Assembly: GCA_027622975.1 (NCBI GenBank)
Contig: JAQBVN010000004.1
Coordinates: 1-64,000 of the forward strand
Reading direction: 5' to 3'
Length of the DNA stretch: 64,000 nucleotides
Source: Bacteroidota bacterium
GTDB taxonomy: Bacteria; Bacteroidota; Bacteroidia; Flavobacteriales_D; Sanyastnellaceae
Part shown: positions 48,105-55,412 of the stretch, piece by piece
Numbering within the stretch: the first letter of the stretch is position 1
Layout of the letters: each line of letters begins with the position of its first letter
Position numbers and translations under genes: made by a program
The notes under the pieces: model-generated
Seen by the model: the letters and a program-made list of their open reading frames with translations, nothing else
Told to the model about the DNA's origin: nothing
The model's database searches: none

Positions 48105-49775
48105 TCAGAGGGTTTTGACAAAACGAACGGTCGTGCTTGAGGAATTGCCGAACAAAGTGAACAGCCACAAACCAGGATGCAAGGTACGAATATCGATTCT
48201 TGCAGAAGAATCGAAGTTCAACTCACCGCTCATGACGGGTTGACCTTGCATGGATCGTATGGACCACGACGTGGCACCTAAACAATGAACATGGAGGAGG
48301 TTGGAGGCAGGGTTTGGATGCAAGGCAACTCCAGACAGTGATGCCGTCAAGGGGCGATTCACAGCTTCGGTAGAGCTCGTGTCTTGGGAAGCATAGATCA
48401 AACAATCGGTCAGAGTTCCGCCTTCCAGCAAGGGTCCAGGCGTCAGGTCCTGGTTGACAATGCCGGGGTGGTCAGGTCCATACCGATAGGCCCTGAAAAC
48501 GGCATTTTGAACGGGTTCCGTTCCTTGAGGAACGATTCCGAAGTTCCCCTCAGGATTCACGTAATCCCACACCACGTCGCCTTCGATCGACACCTCAAAC
48601 AAATGACCACTGGCTCCTTCACAGACGAGCATGTTCCCATTGGGCAGGGGCTGAACTCCGCTGATGTTGGGACTGAAAAAGGAAACGTCCAGTTCGGCGG
48701 GATAGGTCCAACTCAGAGATTCTGGACCAAAGGGAAGTCCATCCTCCAGGGTGTAGCTGCCGTCGTCTTGCATGGGAGGAGCCCAAACATCGATGCTTGA
48801 GCACAAACACTCGGGTCGATTTCCGTTGTTGAAGATCATGAATTGTCCGGCCATGGGATGGCCTTCGGGAATCCACTGAACATCATGTTGCCCGAAGAAG
48901 ATCTGGTCATCCTCAGTTCCTCTGCCATAGGTCGTGGGGTTGCCTTGCCGGTAGATCAAATCGCCAGCAGGACCCGCGCTTTGAGCTGAACTTGTGCTGT
49001 GATCGATGACCCAAATTTCATTGAAACTTCTGGAGCTCAGGGCGATTTGGTCCAATGCGACATTGTAATTGATCGCGTTGGCATGGGTCCAATCGCCGCT
49101 GTTGGACGAGCCAGGTCCCCCGGGTCCCCCAACATTGGCATGATTGACGTCCAATCGCCCTGGAAAATCCGCCGGATTACCATGGTTGGGTAAGGCGGGG
49201 TCAGCATCCTGAACAAGGTGGTCCCATGCGTGCCATTCCCAGACCACCTCGCCACCTGAGGGAAGAGTCGGGGCAATTTCAGTCACGACCTCGGGCCACA
49301 TCGTTTGAGGGCTCAGCCTTCCTGCCAAGGCGGCTTCCTCCTCGCTTTTGGCCTCCCAAGCCAACACCAACACGTTCCCATTGGGCATCCATGCAAAGTC
49401 ATGGTGATGATGGATTGAATTGTCCGCCCAGTCCAAACTCCAGATCAGCTCATCGTTCCAAGAGCGTCGCTCCAACCGGCCGCCCACACCTCCGCCAAAG
49501 AAGGAGCCTGAAACTCGGCACCCTCGGATCAAACTGCCGTCGTCCAGCAAATAACACGACCCACCGGGATTGAATTCACTCGTCCACGTGTTGACGACCT
49601 GTCCACAGTTGTCAATCAAGTAGGTGGTGGTGCTCCCCATGGGATCGAGGAGGGTGTATCCGTTGTAACTGGATTCGGAATTCAAAAAGACACCCACGGT
49701 TTGGGTTTGTCCCAGTGAAACTGAGGGAAAAGTTGCCAAGCAGGCGATGAGAAGGAGGCTGTGAAATCGAAGCAT
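48105..49775 (-). CDS. Secreted arylsulfotransferase-like protein with T9SS sorting domain (paralogue)
   Basis: A 556-residue exported protein. The signal peptide is MLRFHSLLLIACLATFPSVSLGQ. An ASST propeller follows with motifs closely parallel to the downstream paralogue: IHHHHDFAWMPNGNVLVLAWE, EWHAWDHLVQDADP, WTHANAINYNVALDQIALS and FFGQHDVQWIPEG. The T9SS domain starts VALHPNPASNLLHVHC. The shared WHAWDHLVQD stretch shows that the two genes are tandem duplicates. It lacks the extra Cys-rich and PKD modules of the paralogue. The start at 49775 gives the signal peptide; upstream is the deaminase gene, 26 bp away on the same strand. Confidence 0.86.
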   Translation of the reverse strand: MLRFHSLLLIACLATFPSVSLGQTQTVGVFLNSESSYNGYTLLDPMGSTTTYLIDNCGQVVNTWTSEFNPGGSCYLLDDGSLIRGCRVSGSFFGGGVGGRLERRSWNDELIWSLDWADNSIHHHHDFAWMPNGNVLVLAWEAKSEEEAALAGRLSPQTMWPEVVTEIAPTLPSGGEVVWEWHAWDHLVQDADPALPNHGNPADFPGRLDVNHANVGGPGGPGSSNSGDWTHANAINYNVALDQIALSSRSFNEIWVIDHSTSSAQSAGPAGDLIYRQGNPTTYGRGTEDDQIFFGQHDVQWIPEGHPMAGQFMIFNNGNRPECLCSSIDVWAPPMQDDGSYTLEDGLPFGPESLSWTYPAELDVSFFSPNISGVQPLPNGNMLVCEGASGHLFEVSIEGDVVWDYVNPEGNFGIVPQGTEPVQNAVFRAYRYGPDHPGIVNQDLTPGPLLEGGTLTDCLIYASQDTSSTEAVNRPLTASLSGVALHPNPASNLLHVHCLGATSWSIRSMQGQPVMSGELNFDSSARIDIRTLHPGLWLFTLFGNSSSTTVRFVKTL

Positions 49776-49801
49776 CAGACTTGGGTCATGGGATGAAGGA
49801 T

Positions 49802-50848
49802 TCAAGAAATTGTCGTGGGCCAGACGCTGGCCACGCGTTCTTTAGGAATGAAAGACGCTCGGCGAGCCCATTCGTTGCATTGAGCCAAGTCGCTGACATT
49901 CATGCCTTGATGTTGCATCATATGATGGCATTCATCAAGAAGGGTGACATCCATCACCCCGGGGTCGTCCGTGTTGAGGGTGGTTTGGACACCACGGTCC
50001 ATCAATGTTTTGAATGGGTGCATTGTGAGGTTGGGCACAGACTGTGTCAGCACGTTGCTCCAGGGACACAATTCAAGCGGAATGCCTTCATGGGCCAGTC
50101 TTTCGATGAGAACGTCGTCGTGAATGGCTTGGACGCCATGTCCAATTCGGTCTGCTCCCAGCTCGTCAATGGCTACCCAAATGTTCTTGGCCGCTCCCGG
50201 AACATTGGGCTCCCCCGCATGCACGGTGATTCCCAGACCCTGGGCTTTGGCCTTGCGAAACAAGGGGGCAAAGGGCTGTGCCGGATGTGCCACTTCATCG
50301 TCCGCCAAATCCAAGCCCACAAAATGCTCCTTGCGCTCCAGGATCCAATCGCACCATCGCGTGTTTTCCTTCACGGTTTTGATGCGTTGGAGCAATCCAA
50401 TGAGACCAACCACCATGGGGTACTTGGCCTCGGCGCGCCGAATCCCTCTAAGGATGGCCTCGAGCATGTGGTCGGCATTCATCGCAGGATGGGCGTCGAG
50501 CAAAAAGGACGGCGCGTAGCGCAGTTCGAGGATTCGCACCTGGCTCTGAAGATGCATGTCCTCGCACACTTCATAGGCAAGTCTCTCCACTTTGTCCTCC
50601 GTATCGATGACATCCCTGGTGTTGAGAAACTTGTGCAAGACACTTGGGAGGTCGTTCATGGGCTCTTGGACCAAAAAAGCCTTGGCAAAGGCTTCTCGCG
50701 TATCCACTTCCATGCCTTTGTCACAAGCCCAACGTTGCAATGTAGAAGCCCTGAAAGCCAATTCGAGATGACAGTGTAACTCGACTTTGGGCATGAGTTT
50801 CAAGGAGTCGCTGTCCTTGGTCCGTTCCTTGGAATTGTGATATGCCAT
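49802..50848 (-). CDS. Adenosine/adenine deaminase family amidohydrolase
   Basis: A 348-residue TIM-barrel zinc deaminase. The metal-binding HxH is in KVELHCHLELAF (~25-27), HAGEPNVPG near residue 207 supplies a third His and the catalytic Glu, RIGHGV lies downstream, and NTDDPGVM gives the late Asp pair. The HCHLE form with Glu resembles adenine or aminodeoxyfutalosine deaminases as much as classical adenosine deaminase (HVHLD), so the substrate is uncertain. A shorter start (MPKVELH at 50794) is possible; ATG 50848 has a GAACTTGG box 5 nt upstream. It is divergent from smpB and may lead the minus-strand run into the ASST genes. Confidence 0.85.
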   Translation of the reverse strand: MAYHNSKERTKDSDSLKLMPKVELHCHLELAFRASTLQRWACDKGMEVDTREAFAKAFLVQEPMNDLPSVLHKFLNTRDVIDTEDKVERLAYEVCEDMHLQSQVRILELRYAPSFLLDAHPAMNADHMLEAILRGIRRAEAKYPMVVGLIGLLQRIKTVKENTRWCDWILERKEHFVGLDLADDEVAHPAQPFAPLFRKAKAQGLGITVHAGEPNVPGAAKNIWVAIDELGADRIGHGVQAIHDDVLIERLAHEGIPLELCPWSNVLTQSVPNLTMHPFKTLMDRGVQTTLNTDDPGVMDVTLLDECHHMMQHQGMNVSDLAQCNEWARRASFIPKERVASVWPTTIS

Positions 50849-50853
50849 TGGCG

Positions 50854-50861
50854 CCAAGTTC
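50854..50861 (-). promoter_or_regulatory. -7-like box (GAACTTGG) before the deaminase gene
   Basis: Weak match, 5 nt before the ATG at 50848 on the minus strand. Divergent from the smpB box at 50898-50905. Confidence 0.25.
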
Positions 50862-50897
50862 AAGATGAATGCCTGCCCGTGCAACTTGTCGTCGATG

Positions 50898-50905
50898 TAA
50901 CTTCG
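50898..50905 (+). promoter_or_regulatory. Putative -7 box (TAACTTCG) 4 nt before smpB
   Basis: TAnnTTYG match followed by CCTC and the smpB ATG at 50910, predicting a leaderless mRNA. Confidence 0.5.
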
Positions 50906-50909
50906 CCTC

Positions 50910-51350
50910 ATGCCAGTGGAAATCAAAAACAAGAAGGCGTCCTTCACCTATTTCTTGACGGACGAATTCACCGCTGGCCTGGTGTTGTCAGGGTCTGAGA
51001 TCAAGTCCATTCGTTCGGGCAAGGCGAGCATCACAGAATCTTACTGCCGGTTGGATCGAGGGGAACTCTGGGTTCACAACATGTACGTCGCCGAATATCC
51101 CAATGCCGGTTACATGCCCCAAGATGCGAGGAGAAAACGGAAGCTTTTGTTGCAGCGCACGGAATTGCGGAAGATTGAAAAGAAGGTCAAAGACGTCGGT
51201 GTGACGCTTGTGCCAACGTTGCTGTTTGTGGCATCAAGCGGTTATGCCAAACTCAAATTCTCGGTGGCCAAAGGCAAAAAGCTTCACGACAAGCGAGAGA
51301 GCCTCAAGGAAAAGGACGTGTCTCGAGACTTGGACCGACTGGTGAGGTGA
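50910..51350 (+). CDS. smpB: SsrA-binding protein SmpB
   Basis: Delivers tmRNA to stalled ribosomes for trans-translation. The 146 residues begin KNKKASFTYFLTDEFTAGLVLSGSEIKSIR and contain YCRLDRGELWVHNMYVAEY. The basic C-terminal tail (KGKKLHDKRESLKEKDVSRDLDR) mimics an mRNA strand in the ribosome. No tmRNA gene (ssrA) is recognised in the window. It is convergent with the hypothetical gene at 51409. Confidence 0.95.
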   Translation: MPVEIKNKKASFTYFLTDEFTAGLVLSGSEIKSIRSGKASITESYCRLDRGELWVHNMYVAEYPNAGYMPQDARRKRKLLLQRTELRKIEKKVKDVGVTLVPTLLFVASSGYAKLKFSVAKGKKLHDKRESLKEKDVSRDLDRLVR

Positions 51351-51408
51351 GGCGTTCAGGATGAACGCAATGGGGATGGATCTTTTGTGACGGAAGGGGG
51401 CCTTGGAT

Positions 51409-51984
51409 TCAAGCCTCTTCTTCCATGGTTTTGACCACCTTGTACTGGCCCACAAACTCTCCCCAATCCCACACGAAGTGCTCCATGACCTCACGCAAGT
51501 TTTTCTGCAAAATGGGGTTGGGGACATTCATGTCCCTGAAATAAGGCTCCTGATGTGCAATCACCCCGTATTTGTAACACACAGCCCGGGTCATGGCCGT
51601 CAACGTGTTTTTGCTCGGGCGATTGATTTCCTTCATGAAACTGCGGAATTCCTTGACTTTTTTGGCAAAAGTCTCAGGGGGAAGGCCCAAGGCCAGGCCA
51701 AACTTCGCACAGCAACGTTGGATGATGGCGCGGTCCACACCCGGTGGGAAATGTTTGGGAATCAAGCCGAGGTTGGCAGAAACCACAACCATCAAAAACC
51801 TTCCATAATCTTCGGGGTCGAGGTTGGGACAGCTGTCCAACTCGGGCGCTGCGTTGAGGAAGGCAGCCACTTGAGGCCATCCTTTTTCGACGGTTTCAAA
51901 TGACGTGTTCACGAAGATGTTTGCCACCTGTTCATCGGAGAGCTTCTTCCTTGACAACCAGCTGAGGAGACCCAAGTTCTTCAT
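51409..51984 (-). CDS. Hypothetical protein, 191 residues
   Basis: I do not recognise this protein. It is soluble and mainly helical in appearance, without signal peptide or membrane segment. Visible stretches include LLSWLSRKKLSDEQVANIFVN near the N-terminus and CCAKFGLALGLPPETFAKKVKEF in the middle. The DNA-side evidence that it is real is a TAGCTTTG promoter box 10 nt upstream, good length, and placement between the convergent smpB and the divergent pyrD. It may be conserved in relatives, but I cannot tell. Function unknown. Confidence 0.7.
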   Translation of the reverse strand: MKNLGLLSWLSRKKLSDEQVANIFVNTSFETVEKGWPQVAAFLNAAPELDSCPNLDPEDYGRFLMVVVSANLGLIPKHFPPGVDRAIIQRCCAKFGLALGLPPETFAKKVKEFRSFMKEINRPSKNTLTAMTRAVCYKYGVIAHQEPYFRDMNVPNPILQKNLREVMEHFVWDWGEFVGQYKVVKTMEEEA

Positions 51985-51994
51985 CTTTGGGATT

Positions 51995-52002
51995 CAAAGC
52001 TA
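51995..52002 (-). promoter_or_regulatory. Putative -7 box (TAGCTTTG, minus strand) for the hypothetical gene
   Basis: Perfect TAnnTTTG on the minus strand, 10 nt before the ATG at 51984. Divergent from pyrD, whose own box is at 52092-52099. Confidence 0.45.
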
Positions 52003-52091
52003 GGACCTGATGTTGGCGACAATCCGGTGGACGTAATACACGCTATCCACAGGGTTTTCCACAGCGCAGGGCAAATCTTCAGGGTCTGAGG

Positions 52092-52099
52092 TACTTTCG
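52092..52099 (+). promoter_or_regulatory. Putative -7 box (TACTTTCG) 4 nt before pyrD
   Basis: TAnnTTYG match with spacer CGCC to the GTG at 52104, the same geometry as rsmE and smpB; it supports the GTG start. Confidence 0.5.
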
Positions 52100-52103
52100 C
52101 GCC

Positions 52104-53135
52104 GTGTATCAAAACGTCCTGAAGCCCCTGTTTTTTCTCATGTCTCCGGAGAGGGCGCATTACCTCGCCATGGATTTGTTGGTCATGGCTTCGAGGGTTC
52201 CTGGCGTGAGATGGTGGATGAAAAGACGATCGGCTCAACGCAACGTTGGACAAGAAGTGACCGTCGCTGGCTTGACGTTTCCCAACAGGGTGGGGTTGGC
52301 AGCGGGCTTTGACAAAGACGCCCGCTGGTTGGACGCCTTGGCGATGCTCGGCTTTGGATTTGTGGAAATCGGCACATTGACACCTCGCGCTCAAGCGGGC
52401 AATCCCCATCCGCGATTGTTCAGGTTGATTGAGGACCGCGGCATCTTGAACCGCATGGGATTCAACAACGAAGGGTTGGTTGCTGCTGCTGGACGGCTGG
52501 TGAGACGGCCCATGGGACTTGTGGTCGGCGGGAACATCGGAAAGAACAAAATCACAGCCAATGACAAGGCCGTTGAAGATTACCTGGCATGTGTGGACGG
52601 CTTGCATGCCCACGTCGATTACTTCGTGGTCAATGTGAGCTCGCCCAATACACCGGGGCTCAGGGAGTTGCAAGACAAAGAGCCACTTTCCCGACTCTTG
52701 CGTGCCGTTGTCGCACGGAACAGAATGCATCCTGGCAAGCGACCGGTTTTCTTGAAGATTGCCCCGGATTTGACGGACGGACAATTGGATGACATTGTGG
52801 ACATCGTGTTGGCTGAGGAAGTGGACGGCGTGGTTGCCACCAACACCACGGTTTCGCGGGAAGGTTTGGCCACGTCTGCCGAGCAAGTCGCTGACATGGG
52901 ACCGGGTGGGGTGAGTGGGGTTCCCGTTCGTGCACGTTCCACGGAAGTGGTTCGGTACTTGGCACTGAAAAGCGGCGGGCGCTTCCCGATTGTAGGTGTC
53001 GGTGGCGTGGACAGTCCAGAATCTGCTCGGGAAAAACTCGATGCTGGAGCGAGCCTTGTTCAAATCTATTCCGGCATGATTTACGAGGGGCCGGGGTTGG
53101 CAGCCCGCCTTGTCAATGGATTGAAATCCCTTTGA
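52104..53135 (+). CDS. pyrD: Quinone-dependent dihydroorotate dehydrogenase (class 2)
   Basis: Oxidises dihydroorotate to orotate and passes electrons to the membrane quinone pool. The 343 residues carry an N-terminal membrane-association helix (YQNVLKPLFFLMSPERAHYLAMDLL). FMN-barrel motifs include GFDKDARWLDAL, GFNNEG and NVSSPNTPGLRELQ, whose Ser is the class 2 base. IYSGMIYEGPGLA comes near the end. Start is GTG 52104, supported by the box 4 nt upstream. It is convergent (1 bp apart) with an MBL gene. pyrF is at 8 kb. Confidence 0.95.
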   Translation: MYQNVLKPLFFLMSPERAHYLAMDLLVMASRVPGVRWWMKRRSAQRNVGQEVTVAGLTFPNRVGLAAGFDKDARWLDALAMLGFGFVEIGTLTPRAQAGNPHPRLFRLIEDRGILNRMGFNNEGLVAAAGRLVRRPMGLVVGGNIGKNKITANDKAVEDYLACVDGLHAHVDYFVVNVSSPNTPGLRELQDKEPLSRLLRAVVARNRMHPGKRPVFLKIAPDLTDGQLDDIVDIVLAEEVDGVVATNTTVSREGLATSAEQVADMGPGGVSGVPVRARSTEVVRYLALKSGGRFPIVGVGGVDSPESAREKLDAGASLVQIYSGMIYEGPGLAARLVNGLKSL

Positions 53136-53136
53136 G

Positions 53137-54003
53137 TCAGCCCATCAAAGCTTCCCACGAAGGAGCGGCTTGATCGAGGCGAACACCTTTGTCGGTTTGC
53201 TTCACGGTGCATGCGGCGTGTTCCGCATCATGTTCAAGGAACAACACCCACCCTTCATCCGCGGCGGAGTCTAGAAACAGTTGTTTCTCCTCCAAAGTCA
53301 GCAAGGGGCGTGTGTCGTAGCCCATGCCGTAGGCCAAAGGAATGTGCCCCGTGCTGGGCAAGAGGTCAGCCATGAAGGCCATGGTGGGCCTTCCCTGTTG
53401 CCGGATCAGAGGAATCATTTGACTTTCGGTATGGCCATCCGCAAAAAACACGTCCCAACCTTCAATGCCCATGGCGTGGTGCGTGATCCTGCCGTCGCGC
53501 TGCACCATGTGCAACTGTCCAGATTCAGCGATTGGCCTGATGTTTTCTGTCAAAAACGAGGCTTTTTCACGTGGATTGGGGTTTGTGGCCCAATCCCAAT
53601 GAGACTGGGTAGACCAGTACTTGGCGTTGGGAAACGTTGGCACGAGCAGGCCGTCTTGGCGCCTCGTGACTCCGCCACCCACATGATCAAAATGAAGATG
53701 CGTCAGGAAAACATCCGTGATGTCTTCCTTGGCAAATCCAGCGTGAGCGAGGCTGCCTTCCAAGGAGTGATTTCCATGAAGGTGGTAGTGGCTGAAGAAT
53801 TTTTCGGATTGTTTGTTCCCGATTCCACAATCCACCAGAACCAATCGGTCACCGGTCTCGACCAACAGGGATCTCATGGCCCAAGTGCAGAGGTTAAGGT
53901 GGTCTGGTGGATTGGTTCGTGACCAAAGTTGTTGGGGAACAACCCCAAACATGGCACCACCATCAAGCTTGAAGTTTCCTGTGTGTATCGTGTGCAAACG
54001 CAT
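53137..54003 (-). CDS. MBL-fold hydrolase (quorum-quenching lactonase-like)
   Basis: A 288-residue metallo-beta-lactamase fold protein. The metal motif THLHFDHVGG lies near residue 100, followed by FFADGHTESQMIPL and the late YDTRPLLTLEEK, as in N-acyl-homoserine lactonase-like proteins. Substrate is unknown; the family includes lactonases and other esterases. No signal peptide is seen. A TACCTTGG box sits 4 nt before the ATG on the minus strand, divergent from the purB promoter. The stop is 1 bp from the pyrD stop. Confidence 0.83.
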   Translation of the reverse strand: MRLHTIHTGNFKLDGGAMFGVVPQQLWSRTNPPDHLNLCTWAMRSLLVETGDRLVLVDCGIGNKQSEKFFSHYHLHGNHSLEGSLAHAGFAKEDITDVFLTHLHFDHVGGGVTRRQDGLLVPTFPNAKYWSTQSHWDWATNPNPREKASFLTENIRPIAESGQLHMVQRDGRITHHAMGIEGWDVFFADGHTESQMIPLIRQQGRPTMAFMADLLPSTGHIPLAYGMGYDTRPLLTLEEKQLFLDSAADEGWVLFLEHDAEHAACTVKQTDKGVRLDQAAPSWEALMG

Positions 54004-54007
54004 GGGG

Positions 54008-54015
54008 CCAAGGTA
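54008..54015 (-). promoter_or_regulatory. -7-like box (TACCTTGG) 4 nt before the MBL gene
   Basis: One base off TAnnTTTG; spacer CCCC of 4 nt on the minus strand to the ATG at 54003. Divergent from the purB box at 54038. Confidence 0.4.
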
Positions 54016-54037
54016 GCCACGGCTTTCCGCAGTTCAG

Positions 54038-54045
54038 TACCTTTG
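54038..54045 (+). promoter_or_regulatory. Putative -7 box (TACCTTTG) for purB
   Basis: Perfect TAnnTTTG, ending 17 nt before the purB ATG at 54063, so a short leader is expected. Confidence 0.5.
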
Positions 54046-54062
54046 GGCTTTGATTCCAGCAC

Positions 54063-55412
54063 ATGCTTCACGCCATTTCACCCGTCGACGGCAGGTACAG
54101 CCGCCACACTGAATCGCTTTCTCCCTGGATGTCCGAATTTGGTCTCATTCACCACCGCGTGGAGGTGGAGGTTGAGTATTTCATCTCACTTTCATCGCAT
54201 TTGCCGCAATTGGGAGATTTTCCAGCCCAACGCGTCGAGGACCTTCGCGACATCTATCGGAACTTTTCTGATGAAGATGCACAATGGGTGAAGGACAAGG
54301 AGCGGGTGACCAACCACGACGTCAAGGCAGTGGAGTATTTTGTCAAGGAACGCATGGAGGGTTTGGGAGTGGGAGCTTGGAAGGAGTTTGTTCATTTTGG
54401 TTTGACGTCCCAAGACGTGAACAACACAGCGGTGCCGCTGTCCTTGAAGCGAGCCACTGAAGGGGTCTTGTTGCCGCTGTTGGATGCGACCATTGATGAT
54501 CTTTCTCGGCTTGCCTTGGAGTGGAAAGATGTCCCCATGTTGGCGCGGACCCATGGTCAGCCGGCTTCCCCTGTGACTTTGGGGAAGGAATTTCAGGTGT
54601 TTGTGGATCGACTCAGAGGCCAAAAAGAATCCTTGGCTGGAGCCACATATGCGGCAAAATTTGGAGGCGCTACGGGGCAATTCAATGCCCATCATGTCGC
54701 ATATCCTGAGATTGATTGGCCCACGTTTGGGAGAGAATTTGTGGAAGGGGTCCTCGGGTTGACACGCACGCCCGTGACCACGCAAATTGAACCCTACGAT
54801 CACCTGGCGGCATGGTGCGATGCCTTGCGTCGCATTCACACGGTGCTCATGGATTTGGACCGCGATGTGTGGACTTACATTTCCATGGATTATTTCAAGC
54901 AGCGGATTGTTGCGGGGGAGGTCGGGTCGTCCGCGATGCCCCACAAGGTGAATCCAATCGATTTTGAAAACAGCGAGGGGAATTTGGGGGTTGCCAACGC
55001 TCTTTTGGCTCATTTCGCGGAAAAGCTCCCCGTGTCGAGGCTTCAGCGTGACTTGACGGACAGCACCGTTCTGCGCAATTTGGGTGTTCCGATGGGGCAC
55101 AGTGTGATTGCCATGAATGCCACCCGAAAGGGTCTGGGCAAACTCGTGCTCCATGCCGACAAACTTTCATCGGATCTCGAGTCCAATTGGGCGGTGGTGG
55201 CCGAGGCCATCCAAACGGTGCTGCGTCGGGAAGCCTACCCGGAACCCTATGAAGCGCTCAAGGCCTTGACCCGAACCCACGGCACCATCAACCAAGAGGT
55301 GATCAAGATGTTCATCGATGGTTTGGACGTTGGAGATGATGTCAAAACCGAATTGCGGGCCATCACCCCGTCCAACTACCTTGGTTTCGCGTCCAAATTG
55401 GTTCGGGGATGA
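54063..55412 (+). CDS. purB: Adenylosuccinate lyase
   Basis: Cleaves SAICAR and adenylosuccinate, acting twice in purine synthesis. The 449 residues carry the lyase signature GSSAMPHKVNPIDFEN near residue 285. The start MLHAISPVDGRYSRHTESLSPW and the THGQPASPVTLGKEF segment are family-typical. The stop overlaps the next start by ATGA, so it is coupled to an ABC exporter gene. Confidence 0.96.
   Translation: MLHAISPVDGRYSRHTESLSPWMSEFGLIHHRVEVEVEYFISLSSHLPQLGDFPAQRVEDLRDIYRNFSDEDAQWVKDKERVTNHDVKAVEYFVKERMEGLGVGAWKEFVHFGLTSQDVNNTAVPLSLKRATEGVLLPLLDATIDDLSRLALEWKDVPMLARTHGQPASPVTLGKEFQVFVDRLRGQKESLAGATYAAKFGGATGQFNAHHVAYPEIDWPTFGREFVEGVLGLTRTPVTTQIEPYDHLAAWCDALRRIHTVLMDLDRDVWTYISMDYFKQRIVAGEVGSSAMPHKVNPIDFENSEGNLGVANALLAHFAEKLPVSRLQRDLTDSTVLRNLGVPMGHSVIAMNATRKGLGKLVLHADKLSSDLESNWAVVAEAIQTVLRREAYPEPYEALKALTRTHGTINQEVIKMFIDGLDVGDDVKTELRAITPSNYLGFASKLVRG

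Noticed and set aside
49781-50779. Plus-strand frame of ~330 codons over the deaminase gene
   Set aside because: Antisense of a gene with intact zinc-deaminase motifs; no promoter box or domain.
51981-53063. Minus-strand frame of ~360 codons over pyrD
   Set aside because: Antisense of a clear class 2 dihydroorotate dehydrogenase; composition is that of a shadow frame.
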